DNA of 64,000 nt from Catonia carolina (lineage: Eukaryota; Arthropoda; Insecta; Hemiptera; Achilidae). The stretch is taken from contig JAQMRL010000003.1 of assembly GCA_035578175.1 (NCBI GenBank), forward strand, positions 92,296,469 through 92,360,468. Reading direction: 5' to 3'. Numbering within the stretch: position 1 is the stretch's first letter; each line of letters opens with the position of its first letter. This document shows positions 1 through 11,019 of the stretch, one piece after another. The notes beneath the pieces are model-generated. The model was given only the letters and a program-made list of their open reading frames with translations. It made no database searches and was not told the DNA's origin. The position numbers were made by a program, and so were the translations under genes.

Positions 1-2692
1 CGTTGGGCCGTTCTACGACGTCCTGGTGGAGGCAACCTTTAATATAGATTATTTTTATCTAGTAAAAACAGGTAAGTGGTTGAGTGAAATTTTCAGGTTA
101 TTACCGCTGTGTGGTGTAGCAGAATGGAGACGTCTACTTGATGTATATTATAAACACTCACACTACCTCACAAACAACAAATTCACACTTTAATTTAAAG
201 TAATTTTTTTTTATTAAATCCTGTTCAAGGGATACACTAATTCACGTGTTTGGAGCACGGTACATTTGAACTAATAATTTTTCTTAATTTTGTTAATATT
301 ACAGGCACAATTCATTCCATAATGCATGACTACTTAGAATTATTTAATTTAAATTTACTTAGTATAAGTACCGGTTTTTATAGATATTAGTATACCTAAA
401 TAAGTACCAAAAAAGAACTAATAACTTATTAATGAACATTTATAGAGATAATTAACGAGTAACTTTTGTTAACAAAAACCAAAGAAACCCGGAAGAATTC
501 GTTAACGAAAAATAACTTATTGAATTCAGTTTGAGATAATATACTACTTGCAGCCGACACTTAGAAGGATAAAAATATTCTGGACTGCCCAGAACAAATT
601 ATGCGAAATAAATAAAGGAAAATAAACTTAAAACGAAACTGGTTAGTTAATGCCGTTCTATTACTTGCGTAATAACTTTAATTAACCTTCTACTATCATG
701 GACACACCGTTACTTCCTTTTCCCATAAGCAGAACTAAAACCCTAGTGAAAAATAAAAGTAAGAATAAATGAACTGAATGAGTAAGTTACTAGGCACCTA
801 TGAAGGAAATTTCTAACTAACTATAACAAGCATTAAAGAAATAAAACTAACAACACCTTTATCTAAGCAACCGCTTAATTATATGAGACAATTGATACCA
901 AATAATAATAAAAACATCAAAGTAAGGAAAAATTTTTTGAAAATTTTCATCTATAGACCTATAATGTGTTTTATAACATGGGAGTAAATATAATAGGTGT
1001 TAACAAAGTAGCATTAAGCAAGATTAGAAACGATGAAAATTTGGCTACAGGAGGGTTGTAAATACTGAATATCTACTGAACTGAAAAACAAAACGAATAA
1101 TGGATTGTTCTTACTAAGAATCAAATTCAAAAGAGAGTTCACTGCAAGCTTGAACAGACGTAAAGACACGATGGTTCATTTTGAATATATTTCGTGATAA
1201 AATTCTAAATAAGAGAGGAACGAAAAGGCTGACGAAAAGGCATGAAATCATAAAATAAAAGAGTTATTGAACGAATGAAATTAGGTAAATAGATTTAAAA
1301 AAATAGTTAAAGAAGGAGCGTGGTTGTAGCGATACAATGAGATTTTTAGAATAAGACTGAACGACGTTTTAAAACACATTTAACTATATTTAAAAAAGTA
1401 GACAATAAAATAAATATGTATTTCACAAGAAAAAGTTCACATCGATGTTGCTTAAAATGTTAAAAATTTGTTTAAATAATAAAAATTTAGTTTATAAATA
1501 CTATATAAAGTATTCATTAAAAATGACTTAATCTACATCAGGGAACTTCTTAAGAACAGTGTAGGAAGTGGCATTAATCTATTACTTTTAAGATTAATAA
1601 CGGGTGCTTAAAAAAGTATGACAATAATAAAATTTTACATTCAGATCATCAAATTATCTACGTTGAAGATGTCATTTCAATCTATTATTCAAGACTCTTT
1701 TGCAACCTTCAAAATAACGCTAACAATCTTGCTTAAAGACTGTCAATACGCTAATTCCCGGATAAAAGAAGACTTAACACCTCATGGAACAGAGATCTAC
1801 TAAACTACTTTTTGTCTAACGTAGTCAGTTATCACCATCAACATCATCATCATTATTTTTTAATTTAAATTTTCTTTCATTTAAGTAATATGAACGTAAA
1901 ATCAGAAAATGTTTCTTTGTGATGTTGACGTAATTATTATTTTAAATGCAGAATTGCACTTTTTACTTGGTTATAAGAAGTGGTAACATTGGGTAAAGAC
2001 TTCTTTCATTTAAATATCTCAAACACATTTTAGTTATAATATTTTAACATTTAAGCGAAGGTCCTTTCAGGGTTTGGTATAATAAATAATAACCATACTT
2101 TCTTTAAACTTTTAACAATTATTTATTGGTTTGATTTTGAATGATTCATGGCATGAATCATGGAAGTTTATAAGATAAGGTAACACAAATATACGGAATT
2201 AGGATACCAAAGGAATTTCACCATATGATTAAACTTAAGTAACATAATTTGTCCCGTAAAAACACAATTCCGAAACGGCCCGACAACAGTAATTTCATTC
2301 ACTATTCAAATAATAACTTACTCACTACAAAGAGACTAACTTTTTTATACAAGCGGTCTGATAATTTCTCAAACAATCAAGACCCTTTTAAAATGTATCC
2401 GCTTGACAGGAACATGATTAAAGGAATCAAAAGAAAACCAAACGTTTCTACTTGTTTCGATTTTCGAAAATTTCTATAGAAAATATTTCGTTTATCGCAA
2501 TCCATTATCCGTGTTCAATGTACACCACTTCACACAAAACACAATTCCTTAGAATAAAAACAATTTATTACCTTAAGTGAATACTTCTAGACTATCACTA
2601 TTATATTACAATATTTAGTGGTTGCTAAATATTCTGCCTATACTACAGTTCCAAAAATAAAGAATTAAAAATGATAATTCCGTTATAATTTT
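1..2692. other. AT-rich intergenic DNA, no gene seen
   Basis: No open frame here looks like a protein, and frames of about 60-76 codons are what chance gives at this base composition. The first ~30 bases and a short stretch near 110-180 are less AT-rich but unrecognised. The part near 2050-2130 loosely resembles 54790-54870, with the same orientation and shared AT-rich words, which hints at an old shared repeat. Confidence 0.6.
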
Positions 2693-2703
2693 ATTTGAAA
2701 ACT

Positions 2704-3090
2704 GTTTGTTGCTTGTCATCAGCCAAATGCTTGGTTTGAACCTCTAGAGGCTTTACTAAGTAAAACGAGGAGTGAGGTAGTTAACCAGCCTTCCTTACTG
2801 AGAGGAAACGTATGCTTATCAGCATCTCAGGCCCTCTGAAAAGCATCTACTTTCCACCCTGCAAATACACTTTCTCATTATTCCCCATAGGGTCTCGCTG
2901 TATAATGAAATTAATTACTCTCAGAGGAGATAACTCTGACTAATGTCTTTTACAACTCTACCTCTTCTTTTCTGAAATACTTCAGTCTTATAATTGGCTG
3001 ACCGTGTGATAAACAGAACTAATTTTTTAGCCCTGGAACTAGCCGATTGAGTGCACATAATTAAACACTTCACCTGCCTCTTATGGGAAA
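2704..3090 (-). mobile_element. SINE-like retroposon family A, copy 1 (full length)
   Basis: This 387-bp unit lies in reverse orientation and ends in a (CAA)n-type tail at its left edge. It is flanked by a perfect 11-bp target duplication, ATTTGAAAACT, at 2693-2703 and 3091-3101. The same unit recurs seven more times in the window. There is no protein frame. The tail and the variable-length target duplication indicate retroposition by a LINE machinery supplied in trans. The family name is mine. Confidence 0.85.
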
Positions 3091-3101
3091 ATTTGAAAAC
3101 T

Positions 3102-4024
3102 AATAAACTTTATTAATTCTTATGCACAATTTTATATAAGTTCATTATATTATATTACTCCCGTAATTAATAAGTTTAGCGTTAAACTCACGGTACTTCC
3201 ATTTAATGAGTTATGTTCAAGTTCTATGTTGTCGTATAATACTACTTATTATTTGATGTGCTTTGAATTCATATGTTGGTAGGCGTGTATATACGTGAAC
3301 ACATTAATGAATTTTGTGGACTCGTCATGAATAATCAGGTAGAAGCAATATTTCATTATTATGCACCTACAATGCGTCATATTTGTACCATTATACCAAG
3401 GCCTACATCTATTAAGTGAAAGAATATTTGATTTACTCAAATATTTTGGGTTTATGCACTTCAAATATTTAAGAGATGATAAAGCAAAGAAACTAATGGA
3501 TCCAGTAATATTCCTAATACTGTTTATTCCATTTTATTTAAACCATAAATGTGTCAAACTAGCAAAAAAGGAAATTTACTACAGACACACTTATAGTATA
3601 TCCTTTCCCGTGCTGAAAAAGGAAATCACCAGTAACAAATCATAGTTAGAAATCTTTGTATTTACAAAATAGCGCTCAATGTAAATTGAAAGTAAAATTA
3701 TGGTGACATTGAAATTGTTAATTCTCTGTTAAAAGCATTATGTGAAAATTATTCATAATAAACTTCAATATGTCAACTTTAAATTCATTGCATAACTTTT
3801 TCAGGTACAGACCTACAATGTAATATAGAAAAAGTACAAAATAAAATAGTTTCCAATCTTTCCCTAGGAATTATTTTATGGCATTTTGTAACTTACTACT
3901 AAGGTGATCTATAGGTTACAATATTTTAATCTGAAATAGTATCTTATAAAAAAAAGAATTATTATTTTATAAATGAAAGATGACACGTATCGTATTATAA
4001 ATACATGCATTGATCTCCAAATGT
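3102..4024. other. AT-rich intergenic DNA, no gene seen
   Basis: Overlapping 71- and 94-codon open frames on opposite strands near 3249-3645 lack any recognisable domain. Nothing else is supported. Confidence 0.6.
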
Positions 4025-4517
4025 ATTATTAAAAACGGAATCTTAAAAATTCCATTTTTCGAGAGCACAGCCTCCCTAAGAATTTCAGCAGACATGGCGC
4101 CTACCCTTTTTTTGTTTTTTTGATGATAATAAGTGTAGCAAATGAGGCAATTTTCTTAAAAAAATCTTAGAAGCATTTTTTTGAGAAAATCTCAAAAAAT
4201 TAAAAAGTTATACAAAAATAAACTATTACTTCCGGTCGGCTGATTTTGATGAAAATGTTTGTGTCGGGTTCTCTTGTAGTACCTGACTTAAGTTTTGTGT
4301 TTCATCTTCGTACCACGTTTCGTTCTTGAGATATTTTGTTCACACACTATTTTTTTGTAACACTCACACACACGCAGACCAATTGCTAAAAACATGTTTA
4401 TTTTGGGTTCAATGGGTCTGACAACTTGTATATCCGGTGACAATTCTATTTCGAAAAATTGACATGAAAACAATACTTTTTCTCCTATTAATTCATATAG
4501 GCAAGATAAAGTAAAAA
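4025..4517 (+). repeat. Dispersed repeat family B, copy 1
   Basis: This non-coding unit contains, in order: a block with GAATTTCAGCAGACATGGCG, a block around ATTTTGATGAAAATGTT, a short CA-rich stretch, CCAATTGCTAAAAACATG, and a terminal GGCAAGATAAAGTAAAA. The same order of blocks recurs at 8876, 15030, 28372 and 62340. No terminal inverted repeat or protein frame was found. Its class is unknown, and the fixed 3' end and 5' variation suggest a retroposon. Confidence 0.7.
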
Positions 4518-6362
4518 GGATATATTAATTGTATTTTCTAACTTTAAAAGAATGTGTACATGTGAGAGTAGAATATTCATTCATTTTTTAATAGATTATT
4601 CGTACAACGAAGCGCGTGACAACATTGACGTAAACACATATCAAAACTAAGCCCCCGTTCTAACCCTTCGCCGCACTCAAACTCAGGTGCTCTCGAAAAG
4701 TCCTCTCTCTTGCCTATAGTACATCTGTATATACTTCGCTCGGATTTTTCTATCATGAATAATTAAAGTGTCAGTACAAGGGCCGAAACAGGTCAGGACC
4801 TCTTCCTTCAGAATCTCACCCGTTTTTTCTCTTTTACTCAACCAGGACTCTCTACAACCACTAGCTTGATATTATACATTTTATTTTTTTTAACAACGTA
4901 CACACTTTGTCCTCATCTGTCTTGTAACCCATTTTCATCTCTCCTGCCACCATTCTTTACAAGTATTGTGCAAGCACATCATCCTTTCTTCATAATTTTT
5001 AATTTCATAAATTACGTATTCTATTTTTTTTAGCATAGTTTATGCAAATTGGAATTTACATTTTAAAGATTAGAATTGGATTTTTGTATGACTAATTATA
5101 TTTTAAAGTAATTAAAATATCACAAAATGTTTTAAATTAAATTTCACAAAGGTTTTGCATCAAAACATTCTGTATTTTTTCATTAATTACATTAGTATTT
5201 ATAAAAGGATTTGATAAATTCTTTACGAGATAAGTTTTTTTTGAAATTAAAAGTATCAATTGTCAATAAGTAAGATATTATAGCGTGTTTCATCATCAAT
5301 TGTATGCTTAAAAATTGACCAGAACTTGTAGATAGATAGCCAATCACTTGACTACTGTCTTTTTAATCCCTATTGATAAAAAATGGAAAAATGGAAACAT
5401 TTAATACCTTAATAGATCATAGTGGAAACGTAAAATAAGTGTTACTTTATTGTAATCATTCACTTAAATATTGCATTTTGCTTATACGTCATGGGTTTAT
5501 TTAAGTTCGTAGTTTTGTTCCTGTTATTGGGTACAGTTTTTTTTTTTAGTTCATTTAACGTTGTATCAACATCTTCGTCTTTACGATTTTGAAACAGGGT
5601 TGTGAAACTGCGGATTTTTAATTTTAATGATTTCCAGACTGTAGCTAGGAATCAAACCCGGAACCTTCCGGTAGAGCTAATATTTTGGAAATATACCTCC
5701 TTATTTTCAATTTCGTATCCAATAATAATGCAAAAGTTTTATTATAAACACATGTGATTAAAGGGAAAAACGGGTAATTACCCTATTGCAATTAATGTTA
5801 TTTCCACACCTTCCAAAAAAATAGTGCAACTATAGAAATCAGCATATAATATTTTAATACTAATATTTTTACTCGGTGATATTTTCAACTGAAAGTTTAA
5901 CGCAATCCTTTGAGATTACCAATAAGCTCAAACGCAGAGCGAAGGGAAATGCTAAAACCAACATCACATAAATTTGTTAATACCAAGGAAAATGACTCTT
6001 ATATATTTAGAAGCCTCTTAAATGCTCGAAATTTCTACGCCCGGAAATTGAAAATAATTACTTTTCTTAAAATGAAGTATTAGATTTCTAGGGCTGAAAT
6101 GAGTTGTAATAGTCTTCAGTCTTTTCTATTAAATTAGTTCACACTAGATAACTAATGAATTACTAACTACTAATTAATTAATAAACAACTAATAAATTAG
6201 TTTTACGTAAAATAACGCACGACGTAAGTTAATATTATTTAAAATTCGTATGTTTAAGTGCATGAATTAAGATCTATCAAATAATGCACTTCTTTTACAT
6301 ATTTTTATTACATGGAATTAAAGATTTTTGATACACAAATTAAATTAAATTATTTCAGATAT
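4518..6362. other. AT-rich intergenic DNA with one tRNA-like remnant
   Basis: Nothing protein-like was seen. The segment 4610-4870 is somewhat GC-richer and pyrimidine-rich but matches nothing I recognise. Confidence 0.55.
5632..5690 (-). repeat. Remnant of a tRNA-derived SINE head
   Basis: On the minus strand, a sequence reading GGTTCCGGGTTTGATTCC resembles the pol III B box (GGTTCGANNCC) with the context of the family D SINE at 6363-6541. Only the B-box neighbourhood survives. Confidence 0.4.
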
Positions 6363-6541
6363 ATTTTTATTTATTTATTTAAAGTCGCATCAACTGCTTG
6401 GTCATTAACAACTACGGTGGAGTATGTAACATTAACATTGGAATTTGACACGTGAAAATTTCCAGACCCTGACCGGGAATCGAACCCGGGACCTCCGCGT
6501 GGTAGGCCAATGCGCTAACCACTACGCTACAGAGGTGGCCT
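6363..6541 (-). mobile_element. tRNA-derived SINE (family D)
   Basis: Read on the minus strand, the head begins GGCCACCTCTGTAGCGTAGT. An A-box-like TAGCGTAGTGGTTAGC is followed ~30 nt later by a perfect B box, GGGTTCGATTCCC. The tail ends GTTGATGCGACTTAAATAAA, which is nearly identical to the tail of SINE E at 24145-24331. The pol III promoter elements and AT-rich tail make this a SINE rather than a tRNA gene, because no acceptor stem can close. Confidence 0.8.
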
Positions 6542-6544
6542 ATA

Positions 6545-8870
6545 TGTCTATTATTTGTTATAAAATAAGATGTATTTTGAAATCTCGCTACCTTACAAAT
6601 ATTGGTATGTTGATACCAATATACCGCACAACATTGGTAATGGTACGTAAGGTGTCTGTTATGTAATTGTGTTATGTCGTGACAATAATTAATTATTATC
6701 AGCAGCTTTTTGTATGACGTATTGACAGATGTGTGTTGTTACCCGCTGAATGACTAACTACTACTCTCTCACTCTCTCTCTCTCTCCCTCCCCTCGGTTA
6801 AGAATGTTGATATTTCTAACATTGAGCAGAAGGTTTTAATACGATTTATTGTTTTTATTTAAATATTCCTTATCGTCTATGACTACTGTACTTTTATTAT
6901 AATGTCGCTTCTTGTTGTGGATCAGTTGTGAGCCAGTTTTAAATGAAGTTAGTTATTAAAAACCAGTTTTGTGTATCATTACATATACAAATCGTAAACA
7001 GGTCTGCGTTTCGGGATAATATACAACAAAATTGTTTGATGTGTAATTAAGAATTCAATATTATTATTGATCGTGAACAACCATTTTTTCTTTTCAGTTT
7101 TGTTTGTCTTGAGTTTAATAAAATTTCGTAATAAATTTAGTCTACTATTAAGTTATTAGTTTATTTGTAATTGACCAGTAGTTATAACCGTTATATATTA
7201 TCGTATTTAATTAATTTGTTAATAAATACTTGTAATAAGTTTAGAAGAAGTTTTATCATTATTAATAACCAGATCCTAAAAAGAACCCGGAATTAAAGTC
7301 GTAATATTGTTTTCATTTGAAACTTCTTGAAACAAGACATGATCTTCTATTTTCATATATAGTATGAAGGTTTCTGTAAAGTTGTTTGTTGTAAAAATAA
7401 GCTGAAATTACCCCTGTTGAAACCTTTTTTACGAATGACGATACATGTACCAACTCGTTTTAGTTCTAATGGAATTATCTTCTTTTAAGTTAAATTTTGT
7501 TATATTAAAGTTCTTATTTAAGTTAAATATTTGTTTATAAAAAATATAAAGCGTTTAATAAAAGGGTAGTAAGTTTATATACTTTTAAAACAATTTTTCT
7601 GTTTTTACTACGATAACATAGGAATAGTAAACGCTTTGTCTGTTGACAGTAGTGCGTAGTTTTTCTTACTTGTTCACCCTCTTTTCTCAGGAGAAATTTC
7701 TGTTTTTAGATTTTTCCTCCCTCTAATTTCCATTTCCATCCCCTAACATATACTACTCGAATTAATTCCACTACATATAATCGGGACGTAATGTTTACGC
7801 GAACGACCAATTTTCTAACACACTTCTATACTACGTAGCTTTTATTATTAAAACAAGTACAGTACCAAAAATGAAACACTTCTCAAACAATATTTTAAAA
7901 ACTGACAAACCTTTTTTTAATAATTATATAAATAAAGTTTTCTCAAATTACTCCTCTTCATTAAATTTTTTATGTAGTTACAAATTCACTATCTATAAAT
8001 GTTTTAAATTCTTTTACAGAATGTCAGAAAAAGTTTTCGATCAAAATTTTGCAGATTTGGTTAGCAAGATAGAGGATCGAAGTCAATGAAGAGTTCATAT
8101 AACGTTTACGCAGCGACATCATGACCACCTTGGAGTGCATCTAAACTGAAAATTGATTCTATCGTCTTATGTAGTTATATATCTTGGTATACATCTAGAT
8201 CGCATGCTAACATAAATCTTCCAATCTTTATTAATTTAATCTCAAAGTAAAGAATATGGTCGTTAGACTAAAAACTAAGTTTATCTTTTTCTTCAAAACT
8301 AAGAGTCTATAAATCCGTATTGAAACCAGTGAGGACTTACGGAATTCTTTTCTCGGGAACTGGTAGCAATTTAAACATATAAATACTTGAGCGTTTCCAG
8401 ACGGAAATCATCAGAGAAATTGTAGAGTTTCTTGGCACCCTAGTAATAGATACGTCTAACCTAACATACCAGAGAAAACAGTGAAGCAGGAAATAACAAT
8501 TTTGAATGAAAGATATCAATGTAGGCCTCATGACCACCCAAATTACTTGGTTCTAAACCTTTTAGGCAAAGATAACATTGGTTTTAATATACTTAAACTA
8601 GACAATATAGGCTACTTGATCTCCCGAACAGATTTGTGTAAGTAGATTATGGAGTAATACAAATATTGGATGGGATTTATATTTTAAAAATAACAGTCTG
8701 TTTTCATTTTGCATCATTCACTCATGATTAAAATTAGGTTATGTTTTGAGCTTAGTTTTCTTTGTTTATAGTATCTAATGTTTTCTAACTAATGTTAGGT
8801 TAAGTATTTGAAATAAAAGTTGAAGGTTTCTAAGTGTTCTGAAACTTTAATGACATCCTTTTTTCTGTAA
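6545..8870. other. AT-rich intergenic DNA, no gene seen
   Basis: The segment 7180-7300 loosely matches the repeat at 29230-29510 and 63540-63880, sharing a run of TAATAAATA-type words followed by GATCCTAAAAAGAACCCGG. No protein frame has recognisable content. Confidence 0.5.
6763..6790. repeat. CT-rich microsatellite
   Basis: This is an interrupted (CT)n run. Confidence 0.9.
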
Positions 8871-8875
8871 AATTC

Positions 8876-9470
8876 ATGTTAAGGCCGCAATCTAAAATAA
8901 TTTTTTTTTTCTAAGAGATCACAGCCACCCGAAGAGTTTCAGCAGGCATGGCGCCTACACTATCCTGTAGAGCATAAAAAATGAAGTAAACGAGGCGATT
9001 TTACAAAACATCGCAGGAGCAGTTTGTGAGAATATCGCAAAAAAGTGAGAAATTGCGTAAATAATCTATTATTTCCGGTTGACCGATTTTGATGAAAATA
9101 CTCCTGTTGGGTCCGGTGGTGGTACGTAGCTTACGTTCCGAATTTGAACTTCGTACAATATTCTACTCTTGAAATATTTTATTCGCACATATACCAATTG
9201 CTAAAAACATGGTTTTTTGGGTTTAGGGGGTCTGAAAACGTGAATATCTGGTGAAAACTCTATTTGGAAAAATCGTGACGAAGACAATGTATTTATATAA
9301 TTTTATATAGAATCTATATAAATTAATTCATTTTTATTTCTATAAATAATATTGTAAGTATTTATATAAATAATAATATAAAATATAATATAAAAAATAA
9401 TATACTCGTAATAAAAAGATTTATATAGATACATTATAAACATATTTTTACGTAGGGCAAGAGAAAGTGA
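8876..9470 (+). repeat. Dispersed repeat family B, copy 2
   Basis: It has the same block order as the copy at 4025-4517, starting near TTAAGGCCGCAATCT. About 150 bp of TATA-type sequence (9285-9440) separates the body from the terminal GGGCAAGAGAAAGTG block. That insertion is either microsatellite expansion or a later event. Confidence 0.65.
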
Positions 9471-9474
9471 ACAA

Positions 9475-10604
9475 CTTCGGCTTACTAAAACACTACAAAT
9501 TGTACGTTGAAACGCTTCAACACTGTTCTAACGAGTGTGGACAGATGATGGCATGCCTCTAAGCGCATGCGACGTCGAACGAGTGTGAACACAGTTATTG
9601 GAGTTTACTCGGTAAATATGTGAAGATAAGACCAATTTTTTTTTGGTTTAGACATGTGAAATTTGTAATACCACTTTTTTCATTAAAACTTGGTACTTTC
9701 GATTAAAGATCCATTCATTATCTAAGAAATTATTAAAATATTGACTTGACATTTCTAGGAGGTTTTCACAATACAACAACACATTTTTTAATTGGGGACA
9801 TATTTACTGAATTGTTTTAAACACCAGTTATGACTGTTTAAATAATTTTGTGAGTGATGCCCCATCGGTAGTAACAATACAGCATTCTTTTTAATTAAAA
9901 GTAATTATTTTGTAAAATCCTCCAGTATAAAATTGTATGAAATGTCATCAAATATCAGATAAAAATTTGAAGACTGTACTTTTATTGTCTGCTGAGAAAA
10001 CAGGTCAAATATTAACTTTTGGGAAATTGGTATTGCGATATCTCCCCTTAAATAAATCCTTCATAATTTCATGTATAAAATATAATCTTATTGGTCAAAC
10101 GTGCCAATGTTTGTATTGTTTAATGAATTTCTTATTAATACAATGATGTTTTAAAAATGTTATTAACAAACATGAACTCTTCAATATTCACAAGAAAATT
10201 GGACATTTCTATACATTTAAATTTCCATTGAATTCTTTTAATCAAAATCTTTTGAACAGAATATAAGAATTTTAATATAACTATAAATTAAAAAAAAAAA
10301 AAAAAATGAAACGATAAAAATAAAGTGTTATGAATAGTTCAGAGATAGAAAACAAATTCTGTAACGAATTACATTCATTGCATATTAAAATTACTATAAT
10401 TTACATCCTTTGAGTAACTAAATTTGAATATCTCAATTCTGTAACTACATAATTATTATTCTATTGTTTTTATTATTTTACTTTAGCAGCATTCTTGGTA
10501 ACTAATCATAATATGAGCCATAAATCCATATAGGTTTCAAAAGAGAATAATATACGCGTAAATTTTGTGTCACTGGTAAATGTGATCGTTTATGAAAAGG
10601 GTTA
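9475..10604. other. AT-rich intergenic DNA, no gene seen
   Basis: It contains a poly-A run at 10290-10306 and a slightly GC-richer stretch at 9510-9600 containing GCGCATGCGACGTCG. No supported feature. Confidence 0.6.
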
Positions 10605-10614
10605 TATAAACGTT

Positions 10615-11009
10615 ATGCCCATAGCAGATAGGTGAAGTGTCAAATTATTTACACTCAATCAGTTCGTTGCAGGGCTAAAATAAATAGTTCTGTTTCTTAT
10701 CACATGTTCAGCCAATTAAATGACTTACATTTAAGAACAGAAGAGGTAAAGATGCAAAAGACACTTAGCAGAGTTGTCTCCTCTGAAAGTAATGAATTTT
10801 ATTACACAGCCAGACCCTGTGGTGAATGAAGTAAAGATATAATTTTCAGAGTGGAAAATATGTGCTTTTCCGAGGGCCTGGCATGCTGATAAGCGTACTT
10901 TTCCACTCAGTGAGGAAGGCAATTGTAAATCACCTCACTCCTCGATTTACTTAGTAAAACCTCTACAGGTTCAAACCAGCCTTTTGGCTGATGCCCTAAA
11001 CAACAACAA
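10615..11009 (+). mobile_element. SINE-like retroposon family A, copy 2 (full length)
   Basis: This 395-bp copy ends in CAACAACAA. It is flanked by TATAAACGTT (10605-10614) and TTTAAACGTT (11010-11019), a 9/10 target duplication. Internally, GAGTGGAAAA and TTTTCCACTC sit about 50 bp apart and could pair in RNA. Confidence 0.85.
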
Positions 11010-11019
11010 TTTAAACGTT

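Noticed and set aside
3249..3645. Overlapping 71- and 94-codon open frames on opposite strands
   Set aside because: No recognisable motif. AT-rich words dominate, and overlapping antisense frames of this size are expected by chance.
4288..4473. 61-codon minus-strand frame and a similar one at 14940-15131
   Set aside because: Both are antisense translations of repeat family B; similarity between them reflects the repeat, not a conserved protein.
6445..6666. 73-codon plus-strand frame with TGNRTRDLRVVGQCANHYAT
   Set aside because: This peptide is the well-known translation of a tRNA-derived SINE in the antisense direction.
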